From Klebsiella michiganensis (GTDB lineage: Bacteria; Pseudomonadota; Gammaproteobacteria; Enterobacterales; Enterobacteriaceae): a DNA stretch of 64,000 nt. The DNA lies in contig NZ_PRDB01000015.1 of NCBI RefSeq assembly GCF_002925905.1, positions 124,001-188,000 of the forward strand, read 5' to 3'. The notes under the pieces were generated by a model that made no database searches, was not told the origin of the DNA, and was given only the letters and a program-made list of their open reading frames with translations. This document shows, in pieces, positions 55,777 to 64,000 of this stretch; position 1 is the first letter of the stretch; each line of letters begins with the position of its first letter. A program made the position numbers and the translations under genes.

Positions 55777-56812
55777 ATCAATCGCGCTTTTCTGCCTGAC
55801 CCCTGGCGGCGTGCGGCTGGCGAAACGGCTGGCGGCGATGCTGCCGTTAACCTGCTTTACCAGCGAGAAGCTGCTGGAAGAGGGGTTTCTCCCCTTTGAA
55901 AACGGTTTTGCCAGCGCCGCGCGCGAGGCCTTCAGCAGCTATTCGGCGCTGATTTTCATCGGTGCCACCGGGATCGCGGTACGCGTACTGGCCCCGCTGG
56001 TGAATGACAAGTTCAGCGACCCGGCGGTGGTGGTGATTGACGAGCGCGGCCAGCACGTTATTAGCCTGCTTTCCGGCCACGCGGGGGGCGCGAATGCCCT
56101 CAGCCGCTATCTGGCCGGGATGCTCGGCGCCGACCCGGTGATCACCACCGCCACCGACGTCAACGAGATGGCGGCGCTGGATACCCTGGCATTCCAGCTT
56201 AATGCCCGGATGAGCGATTTCCGCGCGGCGGTGAAAACCGTCAACCAGATGCTGGTCAGCCAGCAGCGCGTCGGCCTGTGGTGGGACGACGAGTTGGATG
56301 AAGACGTCAGCCGCTGCGACCGGCGGGGATTTATCACCGTGACCGATCTGCACCAGCTTCCCGAGCTGGACGCGCTGGTCTGCGTCACGCTGCGCAACGA
56401 GCTGCCGGCCATCGCCGTGCTGCACTGGAAGCTGGTGCCGCAGCGGGTGGTCGCCGGAATTGGCTGCCGTCGCGATACGCCATTCCCGCTGTTAGCAGCG
56501 CTGCTGGCGCGCCAGCTTGAGGCGCAGCGCCTGGATCCGCTGGCGCTGAAAGCCATCGGCAGCGTGACGCTGAAGAAGCACGAGCAGGGGCTGATTCAGC
56601 TGGCCTCCTGCTGTCGCGTACCGTTCGAAACCTTTCCCGCTGATGCGCTGCGCGAGCATGAGCACCATTTCCCCGCCTCATCGTTCGTCAGAAAAACCGT
56701 CGGCGTGGGGAGCGTATCCGGCCCGGCGGCCTGGCTGCTGAGCCATGGGCAACTGTTGGGCGAAACCCTGCGCGAACAGGGCGTCACTATCACTTTGGGA
56801 GTTTCACACTGA
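55757..56812 (+). CDS. cbiG: Cobalt-precorrin-5A hydrolase CbiG
   Basis: '[30 protein letters not shown]' CbiG signature. Confidence 0.96.
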   Translation: MNTVKPESIALFCLTPGGVRLAKRLAAMLPLTCFTSEKLLEEGFLPFENGFASAAREAFSSYSALIFIGATGIAVRVLAPLVNDKFSDPAVVVIDERGQHVISLLSGHAGGANALSRYLAGMLGADPVITTATDVNEMAALDTLAFQLNARMSDFRAAVKTVNQMLVSQQRVGLWWDDELDEDVSRCDRRGFITVTDLHQLPELDALVCVTLRNELPAIAVLHWKLVPQRVVAGIGCRRDTPFPLLAALLARQLEAQRLDPLALKAIGSVTLKKHEQGLIQLASCCRVPFETFPADALREHEHHFPASSFVRKTVGVGSVSGPAAWLLSHGQLLGETLREQGVTITLGVSH

Positions 56813-57537
56813 TGTTAAGCGTAATCGGAATCGGCCCTGGCTCGCAGTCCATGATGACCATGGAGGCCATTGAAGCGCTGCAGGCGGCGGAAATCGTCGT
56901 TGGCTATAAAACCTACACGCACCTGGTGAAAGCCTTTACCGGCGATAAGCAGGTGATCAAAACCGGGATGTGCAAAGAGATTGAGCGCTGCCAGGCGGCG
57001 ATTGAGCTGGCGCAGGCCGGGCATAACGTGGCGCTGATCAGCAGCGGCGACGCCGGTATTTACGGCATGGCCGGACTGGTGCTTGAGCTGGTCAGCAAGC
57101 AGAAGCTGGATGTGGAAGTCCGCCTGATCCCGGGGATGACCGCCAGCATCGCCGCCGCCTCGCTGCTGGGCGCGCCGCTGATGCACGACTTCTGCCATAT
57201 CAGCCTCAGCGACCTGCTGACACCGTGGCCGGTGATTGAAAAGCGTATTGTCGCCGCCGGGGAAGCCGACTTCGTGATCTGTTTTTACAATCCGCGCAGC
57301 CGCGGCCGCGAGGGCCATCTGGCGCGCGCCTTTGAGCTGCTGTCGGCCAGCAAAAGCGCGCAGACTCCGGTGGGGGTCGTGAAGTCCGCCGGACGTAAAA
57401 AACAGGAGAAATGGCTGACCACCCTGGGGGAGATGGATTTTGCACCGGTCGATATGACCAGCCTGGTGATCGTTGGCAACAAAGCGACGTATATCCAGGA
57501 TGGCCTGATGATCACCCCACGAGGCTACGTGCTGTGA
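56812..57537 (+). CDS. cbiH: Cobalt-precorrin-3B C17-methyltransferase CbiH
   Basis: [35 protein letters not shown]. Confidence 0.96.
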   Translation: MLSVIGIGPGSQSMMTMEAIEALQAAEIVVGYKTYTHLVKAFTGDKQVIKTGMCKEIERCQAAIELAQAGHNVALISSGDAGIYGMAGLVLELVSKQKLDVEVRLIPGMTASIAAASLLGAPLMHDFCHISLSDLLTPWPVIEKRIVAAGEADFVICFYNPRSRGREGHLARAFELLSASKSAQTPVGVVKSAGRKKQEKWLTTLGEMDFAPVDMTSLVIVGNKATYIQDGLMITPRGYVL

Positions 57538-58319
57538 GCCACGGCGAGGTGCTGGTGATGGGCGGAACCAGCGACGCGCGGGCGCTGTGCCAGCAGCTTG
57601 ACGCGGCGCAGGTTAAATACACCCTGTCGGTGGCGACGCCCACCGGCCAGCAGCTGGCGGGAGACATTCGCGGCCAGGTGCGCTGCGGGCGTCTCGAGCT
57701 GGAGGAGATGATCGCCTGGCTGAAGGCTAACCGGACCCGCTGGGTGATCGATGCTTCGCACCCCTATGCCGAAGCGGTGAGCCGCAATATCGTCCGGGCC
57801 TGCGAAACCGCCGGCGTGCTGCTGAGCCGCTATCAGCGCCCTGAACAGCTGAGCGGCCTGACGCATCCGCTGCTCTATACCGTGGAGAGCATTGAACAGG
57901 CCTGCGAGGTGGCGCGGCGCTTCGGCCAGCGCGTGCTGCTCACCACCGGAAGCAAAGATCTGGCGCGCTGGCGGGCGGGATTAGGCGAAAAAACGCTGCT
58001 GGCCCGGGTGTTGCCGGTCGCCGATGTCATCGCCCAGTGCGCCGGACTGGGGTTCGGCGTTGGCGAGATCTTCGCCCTGTGCGGGCCGTTCAGCGCCGAG
58101 TTCAACGCCGCTTTCTACCGCCAGTGCCGGGCCGATGTGGTGATCACTAAGGCCTCCGGCGCCGAAGGCGGCTATCAGGAAAAAGTACAACCCTGTCTGG
58201 ATGCCGGTATCCCCTGCATCGTGATTACGCGCCCGGCACCGCTGGTGACCGGTGAAGAATTACTGGAAAGTCAGGCTGCCTTTGCCCGGCGCTTAGCGCG
58301 CTGGCTGGCCGCTGCTTAA
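57534..58319 (+). CDS. cbiJ: Cobalt-precorrin-6A reductase CbiJ (GTG start)
   Basis: VSHGEVLVMGGTSDARALCQQLDAAQVKYTLSVATPTG; gtga overlap with cbiH stop. Confidence 0.93.
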   Translation: MSHGEVLVMGGTSDARALCQQLDAAQVKYTLSVATPTGQQLAGDIRGQVRCGRLELEEMIAWLKANRTRWVIDASHPYAEAVSRNIVRACETAGVLLSRYQRPEQLSGLTHPLLYTVESIEQACEVARRFGQRVLLTTGSKDLARWRAGLGEKTLLARVLPVADVIAQCAGLGFGVGEIFALCGPFSAEFNAAFYRQCRADVVITKASGAEGGYQEKVQPCLDAGIPCIVITRPAPLVTGEELLESQAAFARRLARWLAAA

Positions 58320-58329
58320 GGAGTCCGAA

Positions 58330-59124
58330 ATGAAAAAAGCGCTTCTGGTGGTCAGTTTTGGCACCAGCTATCCCGACACCTGTGAAAAGAATATCGTCGC
58401 CTGCGAGCGCGAGCTGGCGGCCAGCTGCCCGGACCGCGACACCTTTCGCGCCTTCACCTCCGGGATGATTATCCGCAAGCTCAAGCAGCGCGACGGTATC
58501 GAGATTGATACGCCGCTGCAGGCGTTGCAGAAGCTGGCCGAGCAGGGCTACCAGGATGTGGCGATTCAGTCGCTGCACATTATCAACGGCGATGAATATG
58601 AAAAGATCGTCCGTGAAGTGCAAAGCCTGCGCCCGCTGTTCCTCCGCCTGACGCTGGGGGCGCCGCTGCTGAGCAGCCATAATGATTATGTCCAGCTGAT
58701 GCAGGCGCTGCGCCAGCAGATGCCGCCGCTTGCCGCCGATGAAACGGTGGTCTTTATGGGCCACGGCGCCAGCCATCACGCTTTCGCCGCCTACGCCTGT
58801 CTGGACCATATGATGACGGCGAAGGGGTTTCCGGCGCGGGTCGGCGCGGTCGAGAGCTATCCGGAAGTCGATATTCTTATCGACAGCCTGCGCCGGCAGG
58901 GGGTGAAGGGCGTGCACCTGATGCCGCTGATGCTGGTGGCCGGCGATCACGCCATTAACGATATGGCCTCGGACGAAGAGGACTCCTGGAAAACGCTGTT
59001 CAACGCCGCCGGTATCACGGCGACGCCGTGGCTGAACGGGCTGGGAGAGAATCCGGCGGTGCGCGCAATGTTCGTCGCTCACCTGCAGCAGGCGCTGAGC
59101 CTGGCGATGGAGGAGGCGGCATGA
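58330..59124 (+). CDS. cbiK: Anaerobic cobaltochelatase CbiK
   Basis: MKKALLVVSFGTSYPDTCEKNIVACERELAASCPD; 'FMGHGASHHAFAAY'. Confidence 0.96.
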   Translation: MKKALLVVSFGTSYPDTCEKNIVACERELAASCPDRDTFRAFTSGMIIRKLKQRDGIEIDTPLQALQKLAEQGYQDVAIQSLHIINGDEYEKIVREVQSLRPLFLRLTLGAPLLSSHNDYVQLMQALRQQMPPLAADETVVFMGHGASHHAFAAYACLDHMMTAKGFPARVGAVESYPEVDILIDSLRRQGVKGVHLMPLMLVAGDHAINDMASDEEDSWKTLFNAAGITATPWLNGLGENPAVRAMFVAHLQQALSLAMEEAA

Positions 59125-59834
59125 GCGGCAAACTGTATGCCCTGAGTACCGGCCCTGGCGCCGCCGACCTGATCACCGTGCGCGCGGCGCGGGTGCTGGG
59201 CAAGCTGGACATTCTCTACGCCCCCGCCGGACGTAAAGGCGGCGACAGCCTCGCGCTCTCCATCGTGCGGGAGTATATCGGCGAACGGACCGAAGTGCGC
59301 TGCTGCCATTTCCCGATGAGCGCCGACAGCGCGGAAAAAGAGGCGGTATGGGATGAGGTCGCCGCCGCGCTGGTGCAGGAAGTGGAGGCGGGCAAGCAGG
59401 TCGGGTTTATTACCCTCGGCGACGCCATGCTGTTCAGCACCTGGGTGTTCTTACTCCAGCGTATCGGCAGCCCGGAGTGGCTGGAGATTGTTCCCGGCGT
59501 CACCTCTTTCGCCGCCATTGCCGCGCGTTCGCAAACGCCGCTGGCCATGGAGCAGCAGTCGCTGGCGGTGATCTCCTGCACCGCGCCGGAAACGGAAATC
59601 GAGCAGGCGCTGCGCCAGCATGAAAGCCTGGTGCTGATGAAAGTGTACGGGCGGTTTCCCCGCATCAAAGCGCTGCTGGCGAAAAACGGTCTGCTGGATG
59701 CCGCGCTGATGATGTCCGAAGCCACGCTGCCGGGCGAGCAGTGCTGGCGCCATCTCCGTGACGTCAGCGACGACCAGCCGCTGCCCTATTTCTCGACCAT
59801 TCTGGTCAATAAACAGTGGGAGTATGCAGAATGA
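59121..59834 (+). CDS. cbiL: Cobalt-precorrin-2 C20-methyltransferase CbiL
   Basis: MSGKLYALSTGPGAADLITVRAARVLGKLDILYAPAGRKGGDSLAL; ATGA overlap with cbiK. Confidence 0.95.
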   Translation: MSGKLYALSTGPGAADLITVRAARVLGKLDILYAPAGRKGGDSLALSIVREYIGERTEVRCCHFPMSADSAEKEAVWDEVAAALVQEVEAGKQVGFITLGDAMLFSTWVFLLQRIGSPEWLEIVPGVTSFAAIAARSQTPLAMEQQSLAVISCTAPETEIEQALRQHESLVLMKVYGRFPRIKALLAKNGLLDAALMMSEATLPGEQCWRHLRDVSDDQPLPYFSTILVNKQWEYAE

Positions 59835-60568
59835 AACTTGAACAACAGCTAAAACAGCTGTCTTTCAGCGGGTTAGCTGCGGCGCTATTGCTGATAGTGG
59901 TACCCGAAAAGGCTTTCGCGATGCACATTATGGAGGGGTTTTTACCGCCGATGTGGGCCCTGGCATGGTGGCTGCTGTTTTTACCCTGCCTGTGGTACGG
60001 GCTGGTGCGCCTGCGCCGCATCGTGCAGGAGGATAACAACCAGAAGGTGCTGCTGGCGCTGTGCGGGGCGTTTATTTTTGTCCTCTCGGCGCTGAAAATT
60101 CCTTCCGTGACCGGCAGCTGTTCGCACCCGACCGGCGTCGGCCTGGCGGTGATTCTCTTCGGGCCTGGCGTGGTGGCGATCCTTGGCGCCATCGTGCTGC
60201 TGTTCCAGGCACTGCTGCTGGCGCACGGCGGGCTGACGACGCTCGGCGCGAACGGGATGTCGATGGCGGTAATCGGGCCGGTGGTCGGCTATATGGTGTG
60301 GAAAATGGCCTGCCGCGCGGGCATTCGCCGCGATGTCGGGGTGTTTCTCTGCGCGATGCTGGCGGATCTGGTGACCTACTTTGTCACCTCCGTACAGCTC
60401 GGCGTGGCCTTCCCGGATCCGACCGCCGGCGCGACCGGATCGATCGTCAAGTTTATGGGGATCTTCTGCCTGACCCAGATCCCGATCGCCATTGCTGAAG
60501 GACTGTTAACCGTCATGATCTACGACCAGTTGACCAAACGTCAGCTGATTACCGCACAGGGGCATTAA
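59831..60568 (+). CDS. cbiM: Cobalt ECF transporter substrate component CbiM
   Basis: MKLEQQLKQLSFSGLAAALLLIVVPEKAFAMHIMEGFLPPMWALAWW. Confidence 0.96.
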   Translation: MKLEQQLKQLSFSGLAAALLLIVVPEKAFAMHIMEGFLPPMWALAWWLLFLPCLWYGLVRLRRIVQEDNNQKVLLALCGAFIFVLSALKIPSVTGSCSHPTGVGLAVILFGPGVVAILGAIVLLFQALLLAHGGLTTLGANGMSMAVIGPVVGYMVWKMACRAGIRRDVGVFLCAMLADLVTYFVTSVQLGVAFPDPTAGATGSIVKFMGIFCLTQIPIAIAEGLLTVMIYDQLTKRQLITAQGH

Positions 60569-60569
60569 C

Positions 60570-60851
60570 ATGAAAAAGACGCTGATATTGTTAGCCATGG
60601 TGGTGGCGCTGGTGATCCTGCCGTTCTTTGTCGATCACGGCGGCGAGTTTGGCGGTTCGGATGGCGAGGCGGAGAGCCAGATTCAGGTGGTCGCGCCGCA
60701 CTATGAGCCGTGGTTCCAGCCGCTGTACGAACCGGCGAGTGGAGAAATTGAGAGCCTGCTGTTTACGCTCCAGGGCTCCCTCGGCGCGGCGGTGATTTTC
60801 TATATTCTGGGCTACAGCAAAGGCAGACAGCGCCGTGATGACCGGGTTTGA
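60570..60851 (+). CDS. cbiN: Cobalt ECF transporter component CbiN
   Basis: MKKTLILLAMVVALVILPFFVDHGGEFGGSDGEAE. Confidence 0.96.
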   Translation: MKKTLILLAMVVALVILPFFVDHGGEFGGSDGEAESQIQVVAPHYEPWFQPLYEPASGEIESLLFTLQGSLGAAVIFYILGYSKGRQRRDDRV

Positions 60852-61515
60852 CCGACTCAGCTATCAGAGCCGCTGGTTTCACGTCGCGCCGGAGCGCAAG
60901 TTCCTGTTCTGGCTGCTGCTGATGGTGCTGGCCTTTACCCTGCCTCCGCTGGGGCAGGGTATCGAAATGGCGCTGATTGCCGCCTTAACCTGCTGGCTGC
61001 TGCGGGTCTCGCCGTGGCGCTGGTGCCGCTGGATGGCGCTGCCGTTTGGCTTCCTGCTGATCGGCGTGCTGACCATTCTGTTTAGCGTCAGCCGCAATCC
61101 GCAGGATCTGCTGGTGAGCCTGCCGCTGGGCAGCGTCTGGCTGGGCATTACGTCGGAAGGGCTGACGACCGCCAATCAGACCTTCTGGCGCAGCCTGGCG
61201 GCGCTGGCGTCCACCTTCTGGCTGGTGCTGAATCTGCCGTTCCCGCAGCTTATTGTGCTGCTCAAGCGCGGGCGGGTGCCGCGGCTGCTGACCGAGCAAA
61301 TCCTGCTGACCTGGCGCTTTATTTTTATTCTGTTAGACGAAGCGCTGGCGATTCATCGTGCGCAAACATTACGTTTTGGCTACCGTAGCGTGCCGAAGGG
61401 CTATCGTTCGCTGGCGATGCTGGTAGGGCTGCTGTTTACCCGGGTGATGATCCGCTACCAGCAGATGAGCACCACGCTGGATATCAAACTGTATCAGGGT
61501 GACTTTCACCTCTAA
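60838..61515 (+). CDS. cbiQ: Cobalt ECF transporter permease CbiQ
   Basis: MTGFDRLSYQSRWFHVAPERKFLFWLLLMVLAFTLPPLGQG. Confidence 0.95.
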   Translation: MTGFDRLSYQSRWFHVAPERKFLFWLLLMVLAFTLPPLGQGIEMALIAALTCWLLRVSPWRWCRWMALPFGFLLIGVLTILFSVSRNPQDLLVSLPLGSVWLGITSEGLTTANQTFWRSLAALASTFWLVLNLPFPQLIVLLKRGRVPRLLTEQILLTWRFIFILLDEALAIHRAQTLRFGYRSVPKGYRSLAMLVGLLFTRVMIRYQQMSTTLDIKLYQGDFHL

Positions 61516-61523
61516 GGATAAGT

Positions 61524-62339
61524 ATGCTTGCCACGACCGATCTCTGGTTTCGCTATCAGGACGAGCCGGTGCTGAAGGGGCTGACGCTGGATTTTTCCCG
61601 TCACGCGGTGACCGGACTGGTGGGGGCGAACGGCTGCGGAAAATCCACGCTGTTTATGAACCTGAGCGGTCTGCTGCGCCCGCAGAGCGGGGCGGTGCTG
61701 TGGCAGGGAAAACCGCTGGAATACAGCAAACGCGGCCTGCTGGCGCTGCGTCAGCAGGTGGCGACCGTTTTCCAGGACCCGGACCAGCAGATTTTCTATA
61801 CCGATATCGACAGCGATATCGCCTTTAGCCTGCGTAACCTGGGGGTTGCGGAAGAGGAAATTGCCCGCCGGGTGGACGATGCCCTGACTCTCGTCGATGC
61901 CCAGGGGTTTCGTCACCAGCCGATTCAGTGCCTGAGCCACGGGCAGAAAAAGCGCGTGGCGATAGCCGGCGCGCTGGTGCTGCAGGCGCGCTATTTACTG
62001 CTCGACGAGCCGACGGCGGGGCTCGATCCCTCGGGGCGCGCGCAGATGATCGACATCATTAAGCGTATTGCCGATCGGGGCAACCACGTGGCGATCTCCA
62101 GCCACGACATCGATCTGATCTATGAAATCAGCGATGCGGTTTACGTGTTACGCCGCGGCGAAGTGCTGGCGCACGGCGAACCCGGGGAGGTGTTTGCCCG
62201 CAGCGAACTGATGGCCCAGGCCGGGCTAACCCAGCCGTGGCTGGTGAAACTGCACGCGCAGCTCGGGCTGCCGCTGTGTAAAACCGAAGAAGAATTTTTT
62301 ACGCGGATGCGAAACAACGCGATGAAGGAGGCGTCATGA
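61524..62339 (+). CDS. cbiO: Cobalt ECF transporter ATPase CbiO
   Basis: '[23 protein letters not shown]', '[33 protein letters not shown]'. Confidence 0.96.
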   Translation: MLATTDLWFRYQDEPVLKGLTLDFSRHAVTGLVGANGCGKSTLFMNLSGLLRPQSGAVLWQGKPLEYSKRGLLALRQQVATVFQDPDQQIFYTDIDSDIAFSLRNLGVAEEEIARRVDDALTLVDAQGFRHQPIQCLSHGQKKRVAIAGALVLQARYLLLDEPTAGLDPSGRAQMIDIIKRIADRGNHVAISSHDIDLIYEISDAVYVLRRGEVLAHGEPGEVFARSELMAQAGLTQPWLVKLHAQLGLPLCKTEEEFFTRMRNNAMKEAS

Positions 62340-63859
62340 CGCTGGCAATTATGTTACAGGGCACCGCTTCCGACGTCGGCAAAAGCGTGCTGGTCGCGGG
62401 GCTGTGCCGCATCTTTTATCAGGACGGGCAGCGCACCGCGCCGTTTAAATCGCAGAATATGGCGCTTAATTCCGGTATCACGCCGGATGGCAAAGAGATG
62501 GGCCGCGCGCAGATTTTCCAGGCCGAAGCGGCGGGCATTACCCCGGATGTGCGCATGAACCCGGTGCTGCTTAAGCCAACCAGCGACCGTAAAGCGCAGG
62601 TGGTGCTGATGGGCAAAGTGGCGACCGATATGGACGCGGTGAGCTATCACGAATACAAGCCGCGCCTGCGCGAACAGATCCTCGCGGTTTATAACAGCCT
62701 GGCCGCCGAACATGATGTGCTGGTGCTGGAAGGGGCGGGCAGTCCGGCGGAGATCAACCTGCGCGATCGCGACATCGTCAATATGGGCATGGCCGAGATG
62801 GCCCAGTGCCCGGTGATCCTCGTGGCGGATATCGATCGCGGCGGCGTATTCGCCTCCATCTACGGCACGCTCGCGCTGCTGCACGATCGCGAGCGCGCGC
62901 GGGTCAAAGGGGTGATTATCAATAAATTTCGCGGCGACGTGGCGCTGCTCTACTCCGGGATCGAGCAGATAGAAGCGCTCACCGGCGTCCCGGTGCTCGG
63001 CGTCATGCCGTGGCTGGACGTCGATCTTGAAGATGAGGACGGCGTCGCGCTGCAAAAAGGGAAATATCTGCGTACCGACAGGCGTGATATTGAGATTGCC
63101 GTGATTCAGGTGCCGCACATCGCTAATTTTACCGATTTCAACGCGCTGGCGGCGCAGCCGGACGTCCGCGTCCGCTATGTTCGCCAGCCCCAGGAGCTGG
63201 CGGGCGTGGATATGATTATCCTGCCGGGCAGTAAAAATACGCTCGGCGACCTGGGCTGGCTGCGCGAGAGCGGCATGGCGCACGCGATACTGCAGGCCCG
63301 GCGTCAGGGCGTACCGGTGCTGGGGATCTGCGGCGGCTACCAGATGCTCGGCGAAACCATAATCGATGAGGTGGAGTCGGGGCTTGGCACCCAGCCGGGG
63401 CTGGGGTTGCTCAATACCGTCACCCACTTTGCGCACAGCAAAACGACCACCCAGGTAACGGCGACTCTGGCTCCGGCGCTGCCGGCGTGGCTGGCGGCAA
63501 CGGCGGGGCTGGCGGTAAGCGGCTACGAAATTCATATGGGCGAAACCGAGCTGCGCGACGGCTGCCGTTCTCTGATGCAATTACATAAAGGCGGCCAGAA
63601 TGTGGCGGACGGCGCGGTCAGCGATGACGGCCTGGCGTTTGGCACCTATCTGCACGGCCTGTTCGATAGCGATGCATTTACCCGCGCGCTGGTTAACGGC
63701 CTGCGCCAGCGTAAAGGGCTGGCGGCGCTGGATAGCGATTTCGAGTATGCGCAGTATAAATCTCGCCAGTTCGATCTGCTGGCGGACGCGATGCGTCAGC
63801 ATATTGATATCGAAAAAATCTACGCCATCATGCGCCAACATCAGGAGCCCGTATGCTGA
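62336..63859 (+). CDS. cbiP: Cobyric acid synthase CbiP (CobQ)
   Basis: [46 protein letters not shown]. Confidence 0.97.
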   Translation: MTLAIMLQGTASDVGKSVLVAGLCRIFYQDGQRTAPFKSQNMALNSGITPDGKEMGRAQIFQAEAAGITPDVRMNPVLLKPTSDRKAQVVLMGKVATDMDAVSYHEYKPRLREQILAVYNSLAAEHDVLVLEGAGSPAEINLRDRDIVNMGMAEMAQCPVILVADIDRGGVFASIYGTLALLHDRERARVKGVIINKFRGDVALLYSGIEQIEALTGVPVLGVMPWLDVDLEDEDGVALQKGKYLRTDRRDIEIAVIQVPHIANFTDFNALAAQPDVRVRYVRQPQELAGVDMIILPGSKNTLGDLGWLRESGMAHAILQARRQGVPVLGICGGYQMLGETIIDEVESGLGTQPGLGLLNTVTHFAHSKTTTQVTATLAPALPAWLAATAGLAVSGYEIHMGETELRDGCRSLMQLHKGGQNVADGAVSDDGLAFGTYLHGLFDSDAFTRALVNGLRQRKGLAALDSDFEYAQYKSRQFDLLADAMRQHIDIEKIYAIMRQHQEPVC

Positions 63860-64000
63860 CTTTAGTGACCGGCGGGGCGCGCAGCGGTAAAAGCCGCCAT
63901 GCCGAAGCGCTGATCGCCCATGCGCCGCAGGTACTCTATATCGCCACCTCGCAGATCTTTGATGACGAGATGGCGGCGAGGATCCAGCACCACCGCGACG
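63853..64000 (+). CDS. cobU: Adenosylcobinamide kinase/guanylyltransferase CobU, N-terminal part (3' truncated by window edge)
   Basis: [49 protein letters not shown]. Confidence 0.93.
   Translation, partial: MLTLVTGGARSGKSRHAEALIAHAPQVLYIATSQIFDDEMAARIQHHRD

Noticed and set aside
62354-63580. 408 aa minus-strand ORF opposite cbiP
   Set aside because: His/Arg/Gln-rich shadow translation of a well-supported cbiP gene; typical of GC-rich antisense frames

Overview
The window is chromosomal DNA from a Klebsiella-like enterobacterium. That assignment is inferred from gene content, GC-rich codon usage and gene order.

Left part (1-27.9 kb): an enteric core block, aas(partial)-lplT-tas-ygdR-terC/ygdQ-mutH-[DARS2-like region]-rppH-ptsP-lgt-thyA-ppdA-ppdB-ygdB-ppdC-recC-ptrA-recB-recD-argA-amiC.

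Right part (27.9-64 kb): a cobalamin / 1,2-propanediol island. It has cobD, an apparently complete pduABCDEGHJKLMNOPQSTUVWX microcompartment locus, pduF, pocR, and the anaerobic cobalamin operon cbiABCDETFGHJKLMNQOP, running into a truncated cobU. All genes look intact.

The main non-coding signals are:
- An ERIC element embedded inside the cobalamin riboswitch upstream of cbiA.
- Two further ERICs within or next to the pdu operon. One fills the pduE-pduG gap. The other is an enlarged variant between pduW and pduX.
- A 5-unit REP/BIME-like tandem array between cobD and pduX.
- A 19/20 bp duplicated motif in the two promoter regions expected to be controlled by PocR.
- A DARS2-like cluster of DnaA boxes between mutH and rppH.

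I found no evidence for an entirely unknown multi-gene system. The novelty candidates are regulatory and repeat structures.
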